This document shows, piece after piece, positions 1 through 8,213 of a stretch of 64,000 nucleotides of DNA; the first letter of the stretch is position 1; the number at the start of each line of letters is the position of its first letter. A program made the position numbers and the translations under genes. Source of the DNA: Natribaculum breve (GTDB lineage: Archaea > Halobacteriota > Halobacteria > Halobacteriales > Natrialbaceae); the NCBI RefSeq assembly GCF_023008585.1, contig NZ_CP095390.1, forward strand, positions 1,860,001-1,924,000, given 5' to 3'. The notes beneath the pieces are model-generated. The model did not search any database. It was not told the DNA's origin and saw only the letters and a program-made list of their open reading frames with translations.

Positions 1-1225
1 ACGTGTAGAGGTCCCCGATCGTGATCTCGCCCTCCGGGATGGCCGCGCCGTACCGGAAGCCGTGGGAGATCGCCAGGTCGGCATCAAGGTACTCCTTCAG
101 CGCGTCGTTGTACATCGTGTTCCACGCGCTCTCGAGGAACGACTGCCGGTAGAGGGGCTTTTTCGTCTCGCCGACGACCGTGTCGATCGGCCGATCGAGC
201 GTGCCGTTTCCGCGTTCGAAGTGGACGTCTTCGGCGAGGAACGGCTCGCGGATCTCCTCGACCGTCCGTTCGGCCGCCGGGTCCGGTTCCGGCGTGTACT
301 CGTGGCCTTCGACGAGACAGTAGAGGTTGTGTCGGAACTCGGGTTCGCCGTCCCGAATGCGGACGTCGACCCGCCCGAGGCCGTCGCCCATGCCCGACTC
401 GACGACGAGGGTGTTGGTGTCCTCGACGACGATGGGTTCGTGCGTGTACTCGTGGGTGTGGGCGCTGAACATGACGTCGATGTTGTCGATGTCCTTGGCG
501 GCCTGGACCTTCCACTGGAGTCCGATCTCGCTCACCGCGACGACGACGTCCGCGCCGTCGTCGCGTGCCATACTCGCGTACTCCTCGAGCAACGAGGGGT
601 GTTTGGCGAACCTGTACTTGTCCGTGTAGAACAGGGGCATCATGCGGTCGACGTAGACGTTCGTCATCCCCACGACGCCGATCGTCAGACCGTTTACCTC
701 CGTCAGTGAGTACGGGTCGAAGATGAGGTCCTCCGTGTCCCACTCGAGGAGGTTGTTGGCGAGGACGGTCGCGTCCAGCGACTCCATGAGTTCGACCATG
801 TTGCCGTCCTCGACGGCCTCGTTGGAGTAGTCCCAGTTCCCGGGGACGTAGAAGTCGGGACGGAGGTGCTCGTTGACCGGGTCGAGCATCGACTTGCCGT
901 TCGTGTACGTCGTGACGGCCGTCCCGTGGAAGGTGTCCCCGCTCATTACCGTGACGACGTCGTCGTCGTACGCGTCGCGGACCTCCTCGAGTTTCGCCGC
1001 GAGTCGAGGGATGCCACCGCCCTTGCGGATGACCTTGTCCTCACCGTCGAACTCGAAGTCCGGCCGCGACTTCGGGTTGTTGTAGTACACCTGGTGGCCC
1101 TCGGTCATCTGGCCATGCAGGTCGCTTACGTGCATGAACGTCACGTCGGGTTCACCGTCCGGGTCCGCCGAGACCGTATCATCGAGGCGACGCCAGTCGC
1201 CCATCGCGTCCGTGTCCAATGGCAT
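1..1225 (-). CDS. SoxB-like metallophosphatase / 5'-nucleotidase family protein (3' end beyond window)
   Basis: The visible 408 residues form a calcineurin-type metallophosphatase followed by the start of the 5'-nucleotidase C-terminal domain. Metal motifs seen are HVSDLHG near residue 34, a GDTFHG segment, GNWDYS where nucleotidases have GNHE and SoxB has GPWE, and AHTHEY. The stretch AISHGFRYGA close to the window edge resembles the SoxB segment SPGFRWG. SoxB is the dimanganese thiosulfohydrolase of the Sox pathway. The usual LSH metal-ligand motif reads VSEIGLQ here. No Tat or Sec signal is obvious. The ATG at 1225 is chosen; an in-frame GTG four codons upstream is possible. It lies 222 bases downstream of the SoeA-type gene on the same strand. 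Family assignment is firm; thiosulfohydrolase activity is inference. Confidence 0.75.
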   Translation of the reverse strand, partial: MPLDTDAMGDWRRLDDTVSADPDGEPDVTFMHVSDLHGQMTEGHQVYYNNPKSRPDFEFDGEDKVIRKGGGIPRLAAKLEEVRDAYDDDVVTVMSGDTFHGTAVTTYTNGKSMLDPVNEHLRPDFYVPGNWDYSNEAVEDGNMVELMESLDATVLANNLLEWDTEDLIFDPYSLTEVNGLTIGVVGMTNVYVDRMMPLFYTDKYRFAKHPSLLEEYASMARDDGADVVVAVSEIGLQWKVQAAKDIDNIDVMFSAHTHEYTHEPIVVEDTNTLVVESGMGDGLGRVDVRIRDGEPEFRHNLYCLVEGHEYTPEPDPAAERTVEEIREPFLAEDVHFERGNGTLDRPIDTVVGETKKPLYRQSFLESAWNTMYNDALKEYLDADLAISHGFRYGAAIPEGEITIGDLYT

Positions 1226-1392
1226 GAAGTACCACACTAATGCATCGATAACAGAAGGGATAAAATTTTCGCCGTCAGTGACAGGATAGAGCGTCGTCTA
1301 CTCCGCAAGCGAGTGCGTCGCGGTGACGGGAATCGCCGTCAGCCGGGTGAACGCTTACGGCGGGGCCGCCGCCAACGGGCCGAGCGAGGTCG

Positions 1393-1448
1393 CCGCCGGC
1401 GACGGCCGTTCGCGTGCGATCGACGTGTGAATCGCGTTGTCCAGTACT
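1393..1448. repeat. Partial copy of the ATACTRCCGGAC palindromic repeat family
   Basis: This stretch matches the right half of the repeats at 33693-33802 and 63773-63882: it shares the core GTGCGATCGACG and ends in TTGTCCAGTACT, against TTGTCCGGCAGTAT in the full copy. The left half is diverged or missing. As in the other copies, the outer base coincides with the A of a TGA stop, here that of the SoeA-type gene. Confidence 0.55.
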
Positions 1449-4400
1449 CAGTCGTCGCGACGTGCCGACTGGGACTCGACGTCCCACCGCTCCGGTCGTC
1501 CGACCGGCCCGTCGACGTACCAGGCGTCGTCGTCACCGGGCGAGGTCGGCGGAGAGATCGGACGTTTGAGCCACTTCGGTCGGCGCAGTCCGTTCGGCCC
1601 CGGTGCCGGCTTTGTCTCCTCGAGCCACTCGCGGTAGATCTCCATCGACCGGTCCGTGTCGACGTAGACGTCGCCGTAGTAGTCGTCTTCTTCGGCCGGG
1701 CGGACGGTCACCTTCTGGTGCCAGCAGTGCATCCCCGAGATGGGGTCCGGATGTGGCGCGTGCGTGAGGTTCTGTGCGACGCCGCCGTCGGTCCACCAGA
1801 CGCGCTCGCTGTCGGGATCGTCGCTCTCGAAGGGTTTGATGCCCTCCACCTGACGCATTCCCCACATGCTGTTTTCGTTGTCGAGGTCGACGGTCACCTT
1901 CCCGTACGGGTCGCCGCCCTCCTCGACGTCGGTGTCGGTCTCCTCGCGGTCGACCTTCCACTGACCCATGTGGTGGCTCTGTGCGACGATGCCGGGTTTG
2001 ATGGATTCGGTCACCCACACCTCGTTGACGTAGTAGCCGATGTCCGTCTCGACGCGAACGAGGTCGCCGGTCTCGAGTCCCAGCCGCTCGGCGTCGTTCG
2101 AGTGGATCCACACCGGGTTGTTGTGGGAGATTTCCTCGAGGTACTTGCTGTTCGACGACCGGGAGTGGATCTGGGTCGGGAGTCGGAACGTCGGCACCAG
2201 CACCATCTCGCCGTCCTCGTAGTCGACGTTCTCGGGGTGGACGTGCGACTTCAGGTAGTTGGGCAACGTGTACCGCTCGTCGTCCCAGCCCCAGTCGGCC
2301 ATCGTCTTCGAGTAGAACTGCTGTTTCCCCGTCGGCGACGGGAATCCGCGTTTGGGCTCGCCGTCGACCATCACGCCGAGCACTTCGGAGTCGTACTGGT
2401 CGTTCTCGGAAATTTCGATGCGGTCGTAGTCGTAGCCGCGGTCATCGTCGGCCCCCGTCTCGTCGCGGTCGCGTGCGTCGCCGCCGTCGAGTTCGACGCG
2501 AACCTCGTCGCTCAGCACGCGCCGGATCGTCCCGTACTGGTCGACGTAGACGTCGTCCTCCTCGAGCACCGACGGATCGAGCGGCTCCTCGTGGACCTCG
2601 TAGTCGTTCGTCGACGCCTGGAACGCCCCGTGGTGTTTCATGTACTCCAGGGGCGTCATGTCTTTCTCCTCGGCGAGGTCCTGGAGACCCTCCTCGTGTT
2701 CGAAGACGTACCGGTAGTACTCGTCGATCGTCATCTTCGCCGGCTCGTCGCCCTCGCCGTCGCGGTAGGGGCTCTCGAAGTACTGGCGGATGCCGAGTTC
2801 GCCGTCTTCGTCGACGCGCCAGGAGAGGTCGATCCAGAACTCGTCTTCCTCCCACACCTCGCCGGGATTGGCCTCGTAGGTTCGCTCGACGTCCTCGCCC
2901 TCGCGCTCGGCGTACTCCCGGAGGACGGGCTGGCGGTAGGTGACCCACGTCCCCGCGTGGGTCTCCTGGCTCTGGATGTCGTGGCGTTCGGGGCTGTGTC
3001 CCATCGGCAGGACGTAGTCGGCGAAGTACGCCGTCTCGTTCCACGTCGGCGTGAGCGCGACGTGCATGCCGACTTTCTCCTCGTCGGTCAGCGCCTCGAT
3101 CCACGAGAACCCGTCGGGGTAGGTGTAGACGGGGTTGAACACGCGCGTGAAGTAGACGCTGATCTTGCCGCGCCCTTCCTTGAGGAAGTACGGCAGCAGC
3201 TGACTCAGCTCGTAGTGGGCGAAGGGATACTCCTTCGGGAGTTGGAGTTCGTCCCACAGCCGCTGGCGCGGCGGTTCGTTCGGCAGGTGCGGGTCGAACT
3301 TGTGCCACGCGTTCGGTGACGTCCCGCCTTTCGTGCCGACGCTGCCCGTCAGCACGGAGAGGAAGTGCAGCGTCCGCGAAACCTGCCAGCCGCCTTTGTT
3401 CCCGCTCGCTGCGCTGCGCCAGATGTGGCTCGCGTACCTCGAGCCGGCGGTACCGATCTTCCGGCCGACCTTCCGGATCACCGCGGCGTCGACGCCGCTC
3501 TCGGCTTCGGCGAACTCGGGTGTGAACTCCGCGTACGTGTCGTAGAGCACGCGGAGGTACTCGTCGAACGTCCGCGGCCGGTCCGGGTGTTTCTCGTCGA
3601 GGAACTGCTCCCAGTTCACCCAGTTTCGCATGAACTCGGCGTCGTAGAGCTCCTCCTCTAGGATCACGTTCGCCATCGCGAGCAACACGGCGGCCTCGCT
3701 GCCCGGCTGGGTCGGCAGCCAGTAGTCCGACATCGCGGCGGTGTTCGAGAGCCGCGGGTCCAGCACGGCCAGTTCGGCACCGTCTTGCATTCCCTCCATG
3801 ATGCGCTGGGCGTGCGGGTTGAAGTAGTGGCCCGACTCGAGGTGTGCCGACAGCAACAGGATGAACTCGGCGTTCGAGAAGTCGGGGCTCGGCCGGTCGT
3901 ACTTGTGCCACAGCGCGTAGCCCGCGCGAGCACCCGCGCTGCAGATGTTCGTGTGGGAGTTGTGACCGTCCAGCCCCCACGCGTCGATGACCCGGTCCAT
4001 GTACTCCTCGTGGCCGGGTCGGCCGACGTGGTACGTGATCTCGTTCTCGCGGCCGTCCACGATCGTCTCGCGCATCTCGCCGGCGATGTCCTCGAGTGCC
4101 TCGTCCCACGAAATCTGCTTCCACTGGCCGCTGCCGCGTGGCCCGTCGCGTTTGAGCGGGTGGCGGATCCGCTGTGGATCCTCGATCTGGTTGATCGTCG
4201 CCGGCCCCTTCGCGCAGTTGCGACCGCGACTACCCGGGTGTTCGGGGTTCCCCTCGATCTTCCGGATCTTCCCTGTCTCCTTGTCGATGTACGTCAACAG
4301 GCCACAGCCGGCCTCGCAGTTGAAACAGGCCGTCGGCACGACCGAGTACTCGCGGGGCTCCCCGCTCGACTCGTACTCCGTCCAGTTGTGCCACTCTGTG

Positions 4401-4558
4401 GGGTCGGGGTAGTCGGTCAGGTGGCCGTTGCTCGAGGCGGGCGTGACGCGACCGCTCGAGCCCTGGCGTTGTTTCGTCGTCTCCGCCGAACGATTCGACA
4501 GCAGGCCGAGTTTCTCGGCGACTTTTTCGATCTGACTGAGTTCGTATCCGTGTCCCAT
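1448..4558 (-). CDS. soeA: Molybdopterin oxidoreductase, SoeA-type sulfite dehydrogenase catalytic subunit
   Basis: This 1036-residue protein belongs to the DMSO-reductase/complex iron-sulfur molybdoenzyme family. The N-terminal [4Fe-4S] motif has Cys78, Cys81, Cys85 and Cys115. Cys206, in NICSAGAR, sits where the family places the molybdenum ligand. The C-terminal molybdopterin-dinucleotide-binding fold starts near residue 800. The N-terminus has no twin-arginine signal, which argues for a cytoplasmic enzyme like SoeABC rather than the exported PsrA/PhsA enzymes. An acidic insertion near residues 690-720 is halophile-specific. It begins 4 bases after the stop of the fused SoeBC gene, so the two form one operon. 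The expected reaction is sulfite to sulfate with electrons to quinone. Thiosulfate or polysulfide reductase is the main alternative. Confidence 0.75.
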   Translation of the reverse strand: MGHGYELSQIEKVAEKLGLLSNRSAETTKQRQGSSGRVTPASSNGHLTDYPDPTEWHNWTEYESSGEPREYSVVPTACFNCEAGCGLLTYIDKETGKIRKIEGNPEHPGSRGRNCAKGPATINQIEDPQRIRHPLKRDGPRGSGQWKQISWDEALEDIAGEMRETIVDGRENEITYHVGRPGHEEYMDRVIDAWGLDGHNSHTNICSAGARAGYALWHKYDRPSPDFSNAEFILLLSAHLESGHYFNPHAQRIMEGMQDGAELAVLDPRLSNTAAMSDYWLPTQPGSEAAVLLAMANVILEEELYDAEFMRNWVNWEQFLDEKHPDRPRTFDEYLRVLYDTYAEFTPEFAEAESGVDAAVIRKVGRKIGTAGSRYASHIWRSAASGNKGGWQVSRTLHFLSVLTGSVGTKGGTSPNAWHKFDPHLPNEPPRQRLWDELQLPKEYPFAHYELSQLLPYFLKEGRGKISVYFTRVFNPVYTYPDGFSWIEALTDEEKVGMHVALTPTWNETAYFADYVLPMGHSPERHDIQSQETHAGTWVTYRQPVLREYAEREGEDVERTYEANPGEVWEEDEFWIDLSWRVDEDGELGIRQYFESPYRDGEGDEPAKMTIDEYYRYVFEHEEGLQDLAEEKDMTPLEYMKHHGAFQASTNDYEVHEEPLDPSVLEEDDVYVDQYGTIRRVLSDEVRVELDGGDARDRDETGADDDRGYDYDRIEISENDQYDSEVLGVMVDGEPKRGFPSPTGKQQFYSKTMADWGWDDERYTLPNYLKSHVHPENVDYEDGEMVLVPTFRLPTQIHSRSSNSKYLEEISHNNPVWIHSNDAERLGLETGDLVRVETDIGYYVNEVWVTESIKPGIVAQSHHMGQWKVDREETDTDVEEGGDPYGKVTVDLDNENSMWGMRQVEGIKPFESDDPDSERVWWTDGGVAQNLTHAPHPDPISGMHCWHQKVTVRPAEEDDYYGDVYVDTDRSMEIYREWLEETKPAPGPNGLRRPKWLKRPISPPTSPGDDDAWYVDGPVGRPERWDVESQSARRDD

Positions 4559-4561
4559 GGT

Positions 4562-6322
4562 TTATGCGAGTGAGATGGTCTGCGGGGCGGTTATCCAGCA
4601 GTACTCGAAGGCGAACAGGCCGACGAGCGCGAGCCCGCCGGCGAGCGCGACGAACGGGAGGCTCCCGCCGGCCGCGAGGACGGCAAGTGGCAAGACGATG
4701 CCGACGACGATGCCACCGAGCCAGAACGCCGTGCGGAACCGACCCCGAACGATCCGTGCGGCCGCCTCCTCTGCGTCTTCGGTCTGGTGTGGCGTGAAGA
4801 TCTCCGAGGCGATCAACGCGAGGTGGGTCAGCAGTCCGGCGGCGAGCGCCAGCCGCGACGGGCCGGCGAGGCCCTCGAATCCGGCGAACCCGAGCAGCGC
4901 CGTGGCCGCACCTCCCGCGACGACGGCCTGTGCGAACATGTGCAGCGGCATCGCCGGACTCTGCCAGAGGTCACGGCCTTTCGACTGGCTGAACAGGAAG
5001 GCCGTGTAGACGGCCGTCGCCGTCGCCAGCGCGGCACCGACGAGCAACACGGCCGGGTTCGTGACGTAGCCGAGCTCGAGGAACCAGCCGGCGAGGACGA
5101 CCGCGAGGTAGGCCCCGTAGGCCGTGATTATGTACGCCCCCTTGACGAGCCAGGAGTTCCAGTTGGGGCGCAACAGCACCCAGTGGAACCGCTGTGGTTG
5201 CTCCAGGTCGACGATGAGCAAGAGGCCGGTGAGTCCGAGGAAGGCCATGCTGACGAGGGAACTGGCACCGATCAGGCTCGCACTCGGCTCGACGATCCCA
5301 AGCGCCATCAGCAACGCGGGGACGAGGAAGACGCCCGCGGAGATGGACTTCGTCCACGTGTACGAGTAGACCTCCCAGCCCCACGACTGGTAGTGGCTCT
5401 CGCCGATGTCGTAGACCCGGCGTGCTTCCTCGTGGAGGAGTTCGTACGCCCGCGTGACGCTTCCCGAACTCGAGTCGCCGTGTCCGCTCCCGGAACTCGC
5501 CGGGACGTCCGCGCTCGTGGCGACGCCGCCGTCGGACGCGACCTGGCCGTCGCCGTCGGACTGACAGCGACAGTTTCCACCGCAGCCACAGCCGCCGTCG
5601 GCGCGGGCCTCGCCGTCGCTCGAGGAAGACAGCGTCACGTCCGAGTTCGCGAGCGATTCGGCGGCACGCTGGAGGTCGAAGTCCTCGCGTTCGCCACCTT
5701 GCACCTCCGTCTGCGTCGGCGCGTCGCTCCACATGTAGTGTTCTTCGCGACCGGTCGTCCCCGGCGTCACGCTGCCCTCGTCGCCGTCGACGTAGAACAG
5801 CTTGGGCTCGGTCCCCTTCTCGGGCTTGCGCGCCTGCACCTCCTGGTTCGAGACGGTTCGCGTGATCTCGGTGTCGGGGTCTTCCATGTCGCCCGCGACG
5901 ATCGCGTCTTCCGGACAGACCGTGACGCAGGCCGGTTCGCGACCCGAGTCGACGCGGTGAGAACAGTAGTTACACTTGGCCGCCGTCGACGTCTCCGGAT
6001 CGATGTACAGGGCGTCGTACGGACACCCCTGCATACACGCCTTGCAGCCGATGCACCGCTCCGTGTCGAAGTCGACGATGCCGTCGTCGCGTTCCCACAG
6101 CGCCGTCACCGGACAGACGTCGGTACAGGGCGAGTCGTTACAGTGGTTACACCGCATCACGGAGAAGTTCCGGTTGGTGTTCGGGAACTCCCCCTTCTCG
6201 ATGTACTTGACCCACGTCTTGTTGACGCCGATCGGATCGTCGTGTTCGGCCTTGCACGCGACCGTGCAGGCGTGGCACCCGATACACTTCCGGTTGTCGA
6301 TGACGAATCCGTAGTTAGTGAT
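4562..6322 (-). CDS. soeBC: Fused iron-sulfur subunit and NrfD/DmsC-type membrane anchor (SoeB-SoeC fusion), probable AUC start
   Basis: Residues 1-140 are a four-cluster ferredoxin-like subunit; the first cluster has Cys13, Cys16, Cys19 and Cys23, followed by RCNHC, RCIGC and KCNYC groups. A polar linker of about 110 residues contains the Cys-rich patch GGCGCGGNCRCQ. Residues from about 275 onward form eight or more membrane helices of the DmsC/NrfD anchor type. Together the two halves match SoeB and SoeC. The nearest downstream GTG/ATG (6160/6157) would remove the first cluster. No ATG, GTG or TTG lies in frame between the upstream TGA (6329-6331) and 6160. An ATC at 6322 stands 3 bases after GGTGATCC, an exact match to the anti-Shine-Dalgarno sequence, and begins the family-typical TNYGFVID. 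A missing or extra C in the CCCC tract at 6323-6326 is the alternative explanation. Confidence 0.75.
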   Translation of the reverse strand: MTNYGFVIDNRKCIGCHACTVACKAEHDDPIGVNKTWVKYIEKGEFPNTNRNFSVMRCNHCNDSPCTDVCPVTALWERDDGIVDFDTERCIGCKACMQGCPYDALYIDPETSTAAKCNYCSHRVDSGREPACVTVCPEDAIVAGDMEDPDTEITRTVSNQEVQARKPEKGTEPKLFYVDGDEGSVTPGTTGREEHYMWSDAPTQTEVQGGEREDFDLQRAAESLANSDVTLSSSSDGEARADGGCGCGGNCRCQSDGDGQVASDGGVATSADVPASSGSGHGDSSSGSVTRAYELLHEEARRVYDIGESHYQSWGWEVYSYTWTKSISAGVFLVPALLMALGIVEPSASLIGASSLVSMAFLGLTGLLLIVDLEQPQRFHWVLLRPNWNSWLVKGAYIITAYGAYLAVVLAGWFLELGYVTNPAVLLVGAALATATAVYTAFLFSQSKGRDLWQSPAMPLHMFAQAVVAGGAATALLGFAGFEGLAGPSRLALAAGLLTHLALIASEIFTPHQTEDAEEAAARIVRGRFRTAFWLGGIVVGIVLPLAVLAAGGSLPFVALAGGLALVGLFAFEYCWITAPQTISLA

Positions 6323-6323
6323 T

Positions 6324-6331
6324 GGGGATCA
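6324..6331 (-). promoter_or_regulatory. Strong Shine-Dalgarno site ahead of the AUC start of soeBC
   Basis: Read on the minus strand the sequence is GAGGGTGATCCCC followed by A and the ATC codon. GGTGATCC is complementary to the haloarchaeal 16S 3' end. The site contains the in-frame TGA that closes the reading frame upstream, and it decides the start of the fused protein. Confidence 0.6.
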
Positions 6332-6373
6332 CCCTCATTGTTCCGTGTTACTACGTATCGTGAGGTTGATTGG

Positions 6374-6384
6374 CACTTAAGCTT
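6374..6384 (-). promoter_or_regulatory. TATA box of the soe operon
   Basis: On the minus strand the sequence reads ACAAAGCTTAAGTGCC, a haloarchaeal TATA element. It lies about 40 bases upstream of the ATG of a seven-codon ORF (6338) and about 55 bases upstream of the ATC start, giving a short leader that contains the Shine-Dalgarno site. Confidence 0.5.
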
Positions 6385-6571
6385 TGTGTCGAAAGCGGGA
6401 CGCAGCGACGGCACCGATCCGACTACCCTCCCGCGAGCCCGCCGGGAGAAAGACAGAGGCGTCTAATCTGGAGTGTGCCAGCCCGGTGGAGTACCCGACG
6501 TGCGCGACGCTCGACGTACGCCACCTTCGGCCGAACTGTCGCCACGGCATCGTCGTCAGCACAGATCGTAA

Positions 6572-6587
6572 TTTACACTCGAGTAAA
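6572..6587. promoter_or_regulatory. Palindrome TTTAC-N6-GTAAA between soe operon and IclR gene
   Basis: TTTACACTCGAGTAAA carries five-base inverted arms and is followed directly by the AT-rich TCTATATTTG. It lies in the divergent intergenic region, about 195 bases before the chosen iclR start. It may be the operator of the neighbouring IclR protein; that is inference from position. Confidence 0.35.
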
Positions 6588-6780
6588 TTCTATATTTGAG
6601 AACAGATGTGACCGCGCCTCGAGCGTGGCAATATTTGTCACAGAGTGTGGAATGTGATCACGTCTGCCGATGAGGAGTGGTTACGCGGAGTCGACAGCGT
6701 CGTTCTCGATCTCAGAACAGAACGTGGTTTCGGGGATACACATTTGTAGGAGCGCGATGAAGGCTGTGAACAGAAACCAC

Positions 6781-7533
6781 ATGTCAAACGAGGCGAAACA
6801 TCCGGTGGGAACGACGAAGAAGACGTTACGGCTCATCGAGGTGCTAAAAGAGGACGAATGTGGTCGCGTCACGGAACTCAGCGAAAAAGTCGGCATGGGA
6901 AAGAGCGCGGTACACAATCACCTGCAGACGCTCAAAGAGGAAGGATACGTCGTACAGAACGGAGATCGGTACTGTCTCGGCCTGAAGTTCCTCGAGATCG
7001 GCGGCTACCTCCGAAGCAGGATGAAACTGTACAAGACCGCCAAACCGAAAGTCAAGGAGATGGCCGAGAAGACGGGTGAACTCGCGAATCTCCTCGTCGA
7101 AGAGGACGGGATCGGCGTCTATCTCTACCGGTCGAAAGGCGAGCAGGCGGTCGAGTTGGACACGTACGTCGGCCACCGGACGCACCTCCACTACACGGCA
7201 CAGGGGAAGGCGATCCTCGCGTACATGCCCGAGGAACGCGTTCGAGAGATCATCGACCAGCACGGACTCCCCCAGGCGACGCCGAACACGATCACCGATC
7301 CCGACGAACTGTTCGACGAACTCGAGCAGGTTCGAGACCGCGGCTACGCGACACACGAGGAAGAACGCCTGGTCGGACTGCGATCGGTCGCCGCACCGAT
7401 CAAACCCGGCGACGACTCCGCCTGCGGCTCGATCAGCATCTCGGCACCCTCGAGTCGGTTGAAAGACGACGAGATCGCCGAGACGGTCCGGAGCGCCGCC
7501 AACGCCATCGAACTCAACCTCAAGTACTCGTAA
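6781..7533 (+). CDS. IclR-family transcriptional regulator
   Basis: A 250-residue protein with an N-terminal winged helix (about residues 10-70, helix-turn-helix around GRVTELSEKVGMGKSAVHNHLQTL) and a C-terminal IclR effector domain (about 80-250) with the motifs HYTAQGKAILAYMP and EERLVGLRSVAAPI. The ATG at 6781 gives the usual haloarchaeal length; an in-frame ATG at 6670 would add 37 residues without family resemblance. It is transcribed away from the sulfur operon and probably controls it, the effector domain sensing a small organic acid or sulfur-linked ligand. The regulatory link is inferred from divergent orientation only. Confidence 0.9.
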   Translation: MSNEAKHPVGTTKKTLRLIEVLKEDECGRVTELSEKVGMGKSAVHNHLQTLKEEGYVVQNGDRYCLGLKFLEIGGYLRSRMKLYKTAKPKVKEMAEKTGELANLLVEEDGIGVYLYRSKGEQAVELDTYVGHRTHLHYTAQGKAILAYMPEERVREIIDQHGLPQATPNTITDPDELFDELEQVRDRGYATHEEERLVGLRSVAAPIKPGDDSACGSISISAPSSRLKDDEIAETVRSAANAIELNLKYS

Positions 7534-7536
7534 CGA

Positions 7537-7561
7537 CCACGTTGTCAAATAGAGAACGTGG
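7537..7561 (+). terminator. Hairpin after the iclR gene
   Basis: CCACGTT and AACGTGG form a seven-base stem with an 11-base loop, beginning three bases after the TAA stop. A transcript end or stability role is plausible. Confidence 0.45.
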
Positions 7562-8213
7562 CCGGTCTCGACGACCCGGACGAACCGACAGAACGCCTCG
7601 AGGCGACACGACCGAGTCCGTCGCCGCTCACGCCGTCCGTCCAGCGACCAGTCTCGTCCCCGACGATTGCTTTACACTGCTATGGACGTAAGATCGCGAA
7701 CGTCGAAGCCGAGCGACGAACCTCGTGGTCGTCGTCACTCCGACGTTCGACACCGATCAACCAAATGTTATAAATTGGTATAATAAAATGTATAGTTAGT
7801 TTATATTGTAGGTCAGAGTGAGGCCGTGTCGAGAGAGACGACGTTCGCGGGAAACGCCGAGGTCGCGTTCGCCGTCCGGGGATACCACGACGGCTTCGAC
7901 GAGCAGGGAATGCGACAGCGACGAATTCACCCGGCTCGATGGTCACGAACGCCACGTCCGGCCGTCACCGCCCTCGAGCGATCCAGTCCCCGACGTACTG
8001 GCGGAGTCGACCACTCGAAGCACGTTCACAGGCACGGCTATCTACTCCGTCGTCAGTCCACGTTTTAATAAATCTATTTTTATTTTATTAATTACTTGGT
8101 CACATCAGATCTCAGTCTAGTCTGATGCTATCATCCAACGTTATCGGCTCGAACACGTCGCGACTGGGAGTCGATCGCAAGCGGCAAGCGGCTCGGTCCC
8201 CGTACTCGAGGCG
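7562..8213. other. Long intergenic region with two AT-rich patches, no convincing gene
   Basis: About 650 bases without a supportable coding region; the open frames present are Arg/Ser-rich and lack family features. Two AT-rich patches stand out: 7763-7816, which contains the imperfect palindrome ACCAAATGTTATAAATTGGT, and 8066-8100, a run of T/A that can serve as the promoter of the downstream oxidoreductase gene. The rest may be a decayed gene. Confidence 0.5.

Noticed and set aside
1313..3319. 668-codon plus-strand frame opposite soeA
   Set aside because: Val/Arg/Leu-rich antisense shadow; the minus strand has clear molybdoenzyme motifs.
4562..6160. Starting the SoeBC fusion at GTG 6160 or ATG 6157
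   Set aside because: It would delete the first four-cysteine cluster and 54 residues that match the family N-terminus, and no Shine-Dalgarno lies there.
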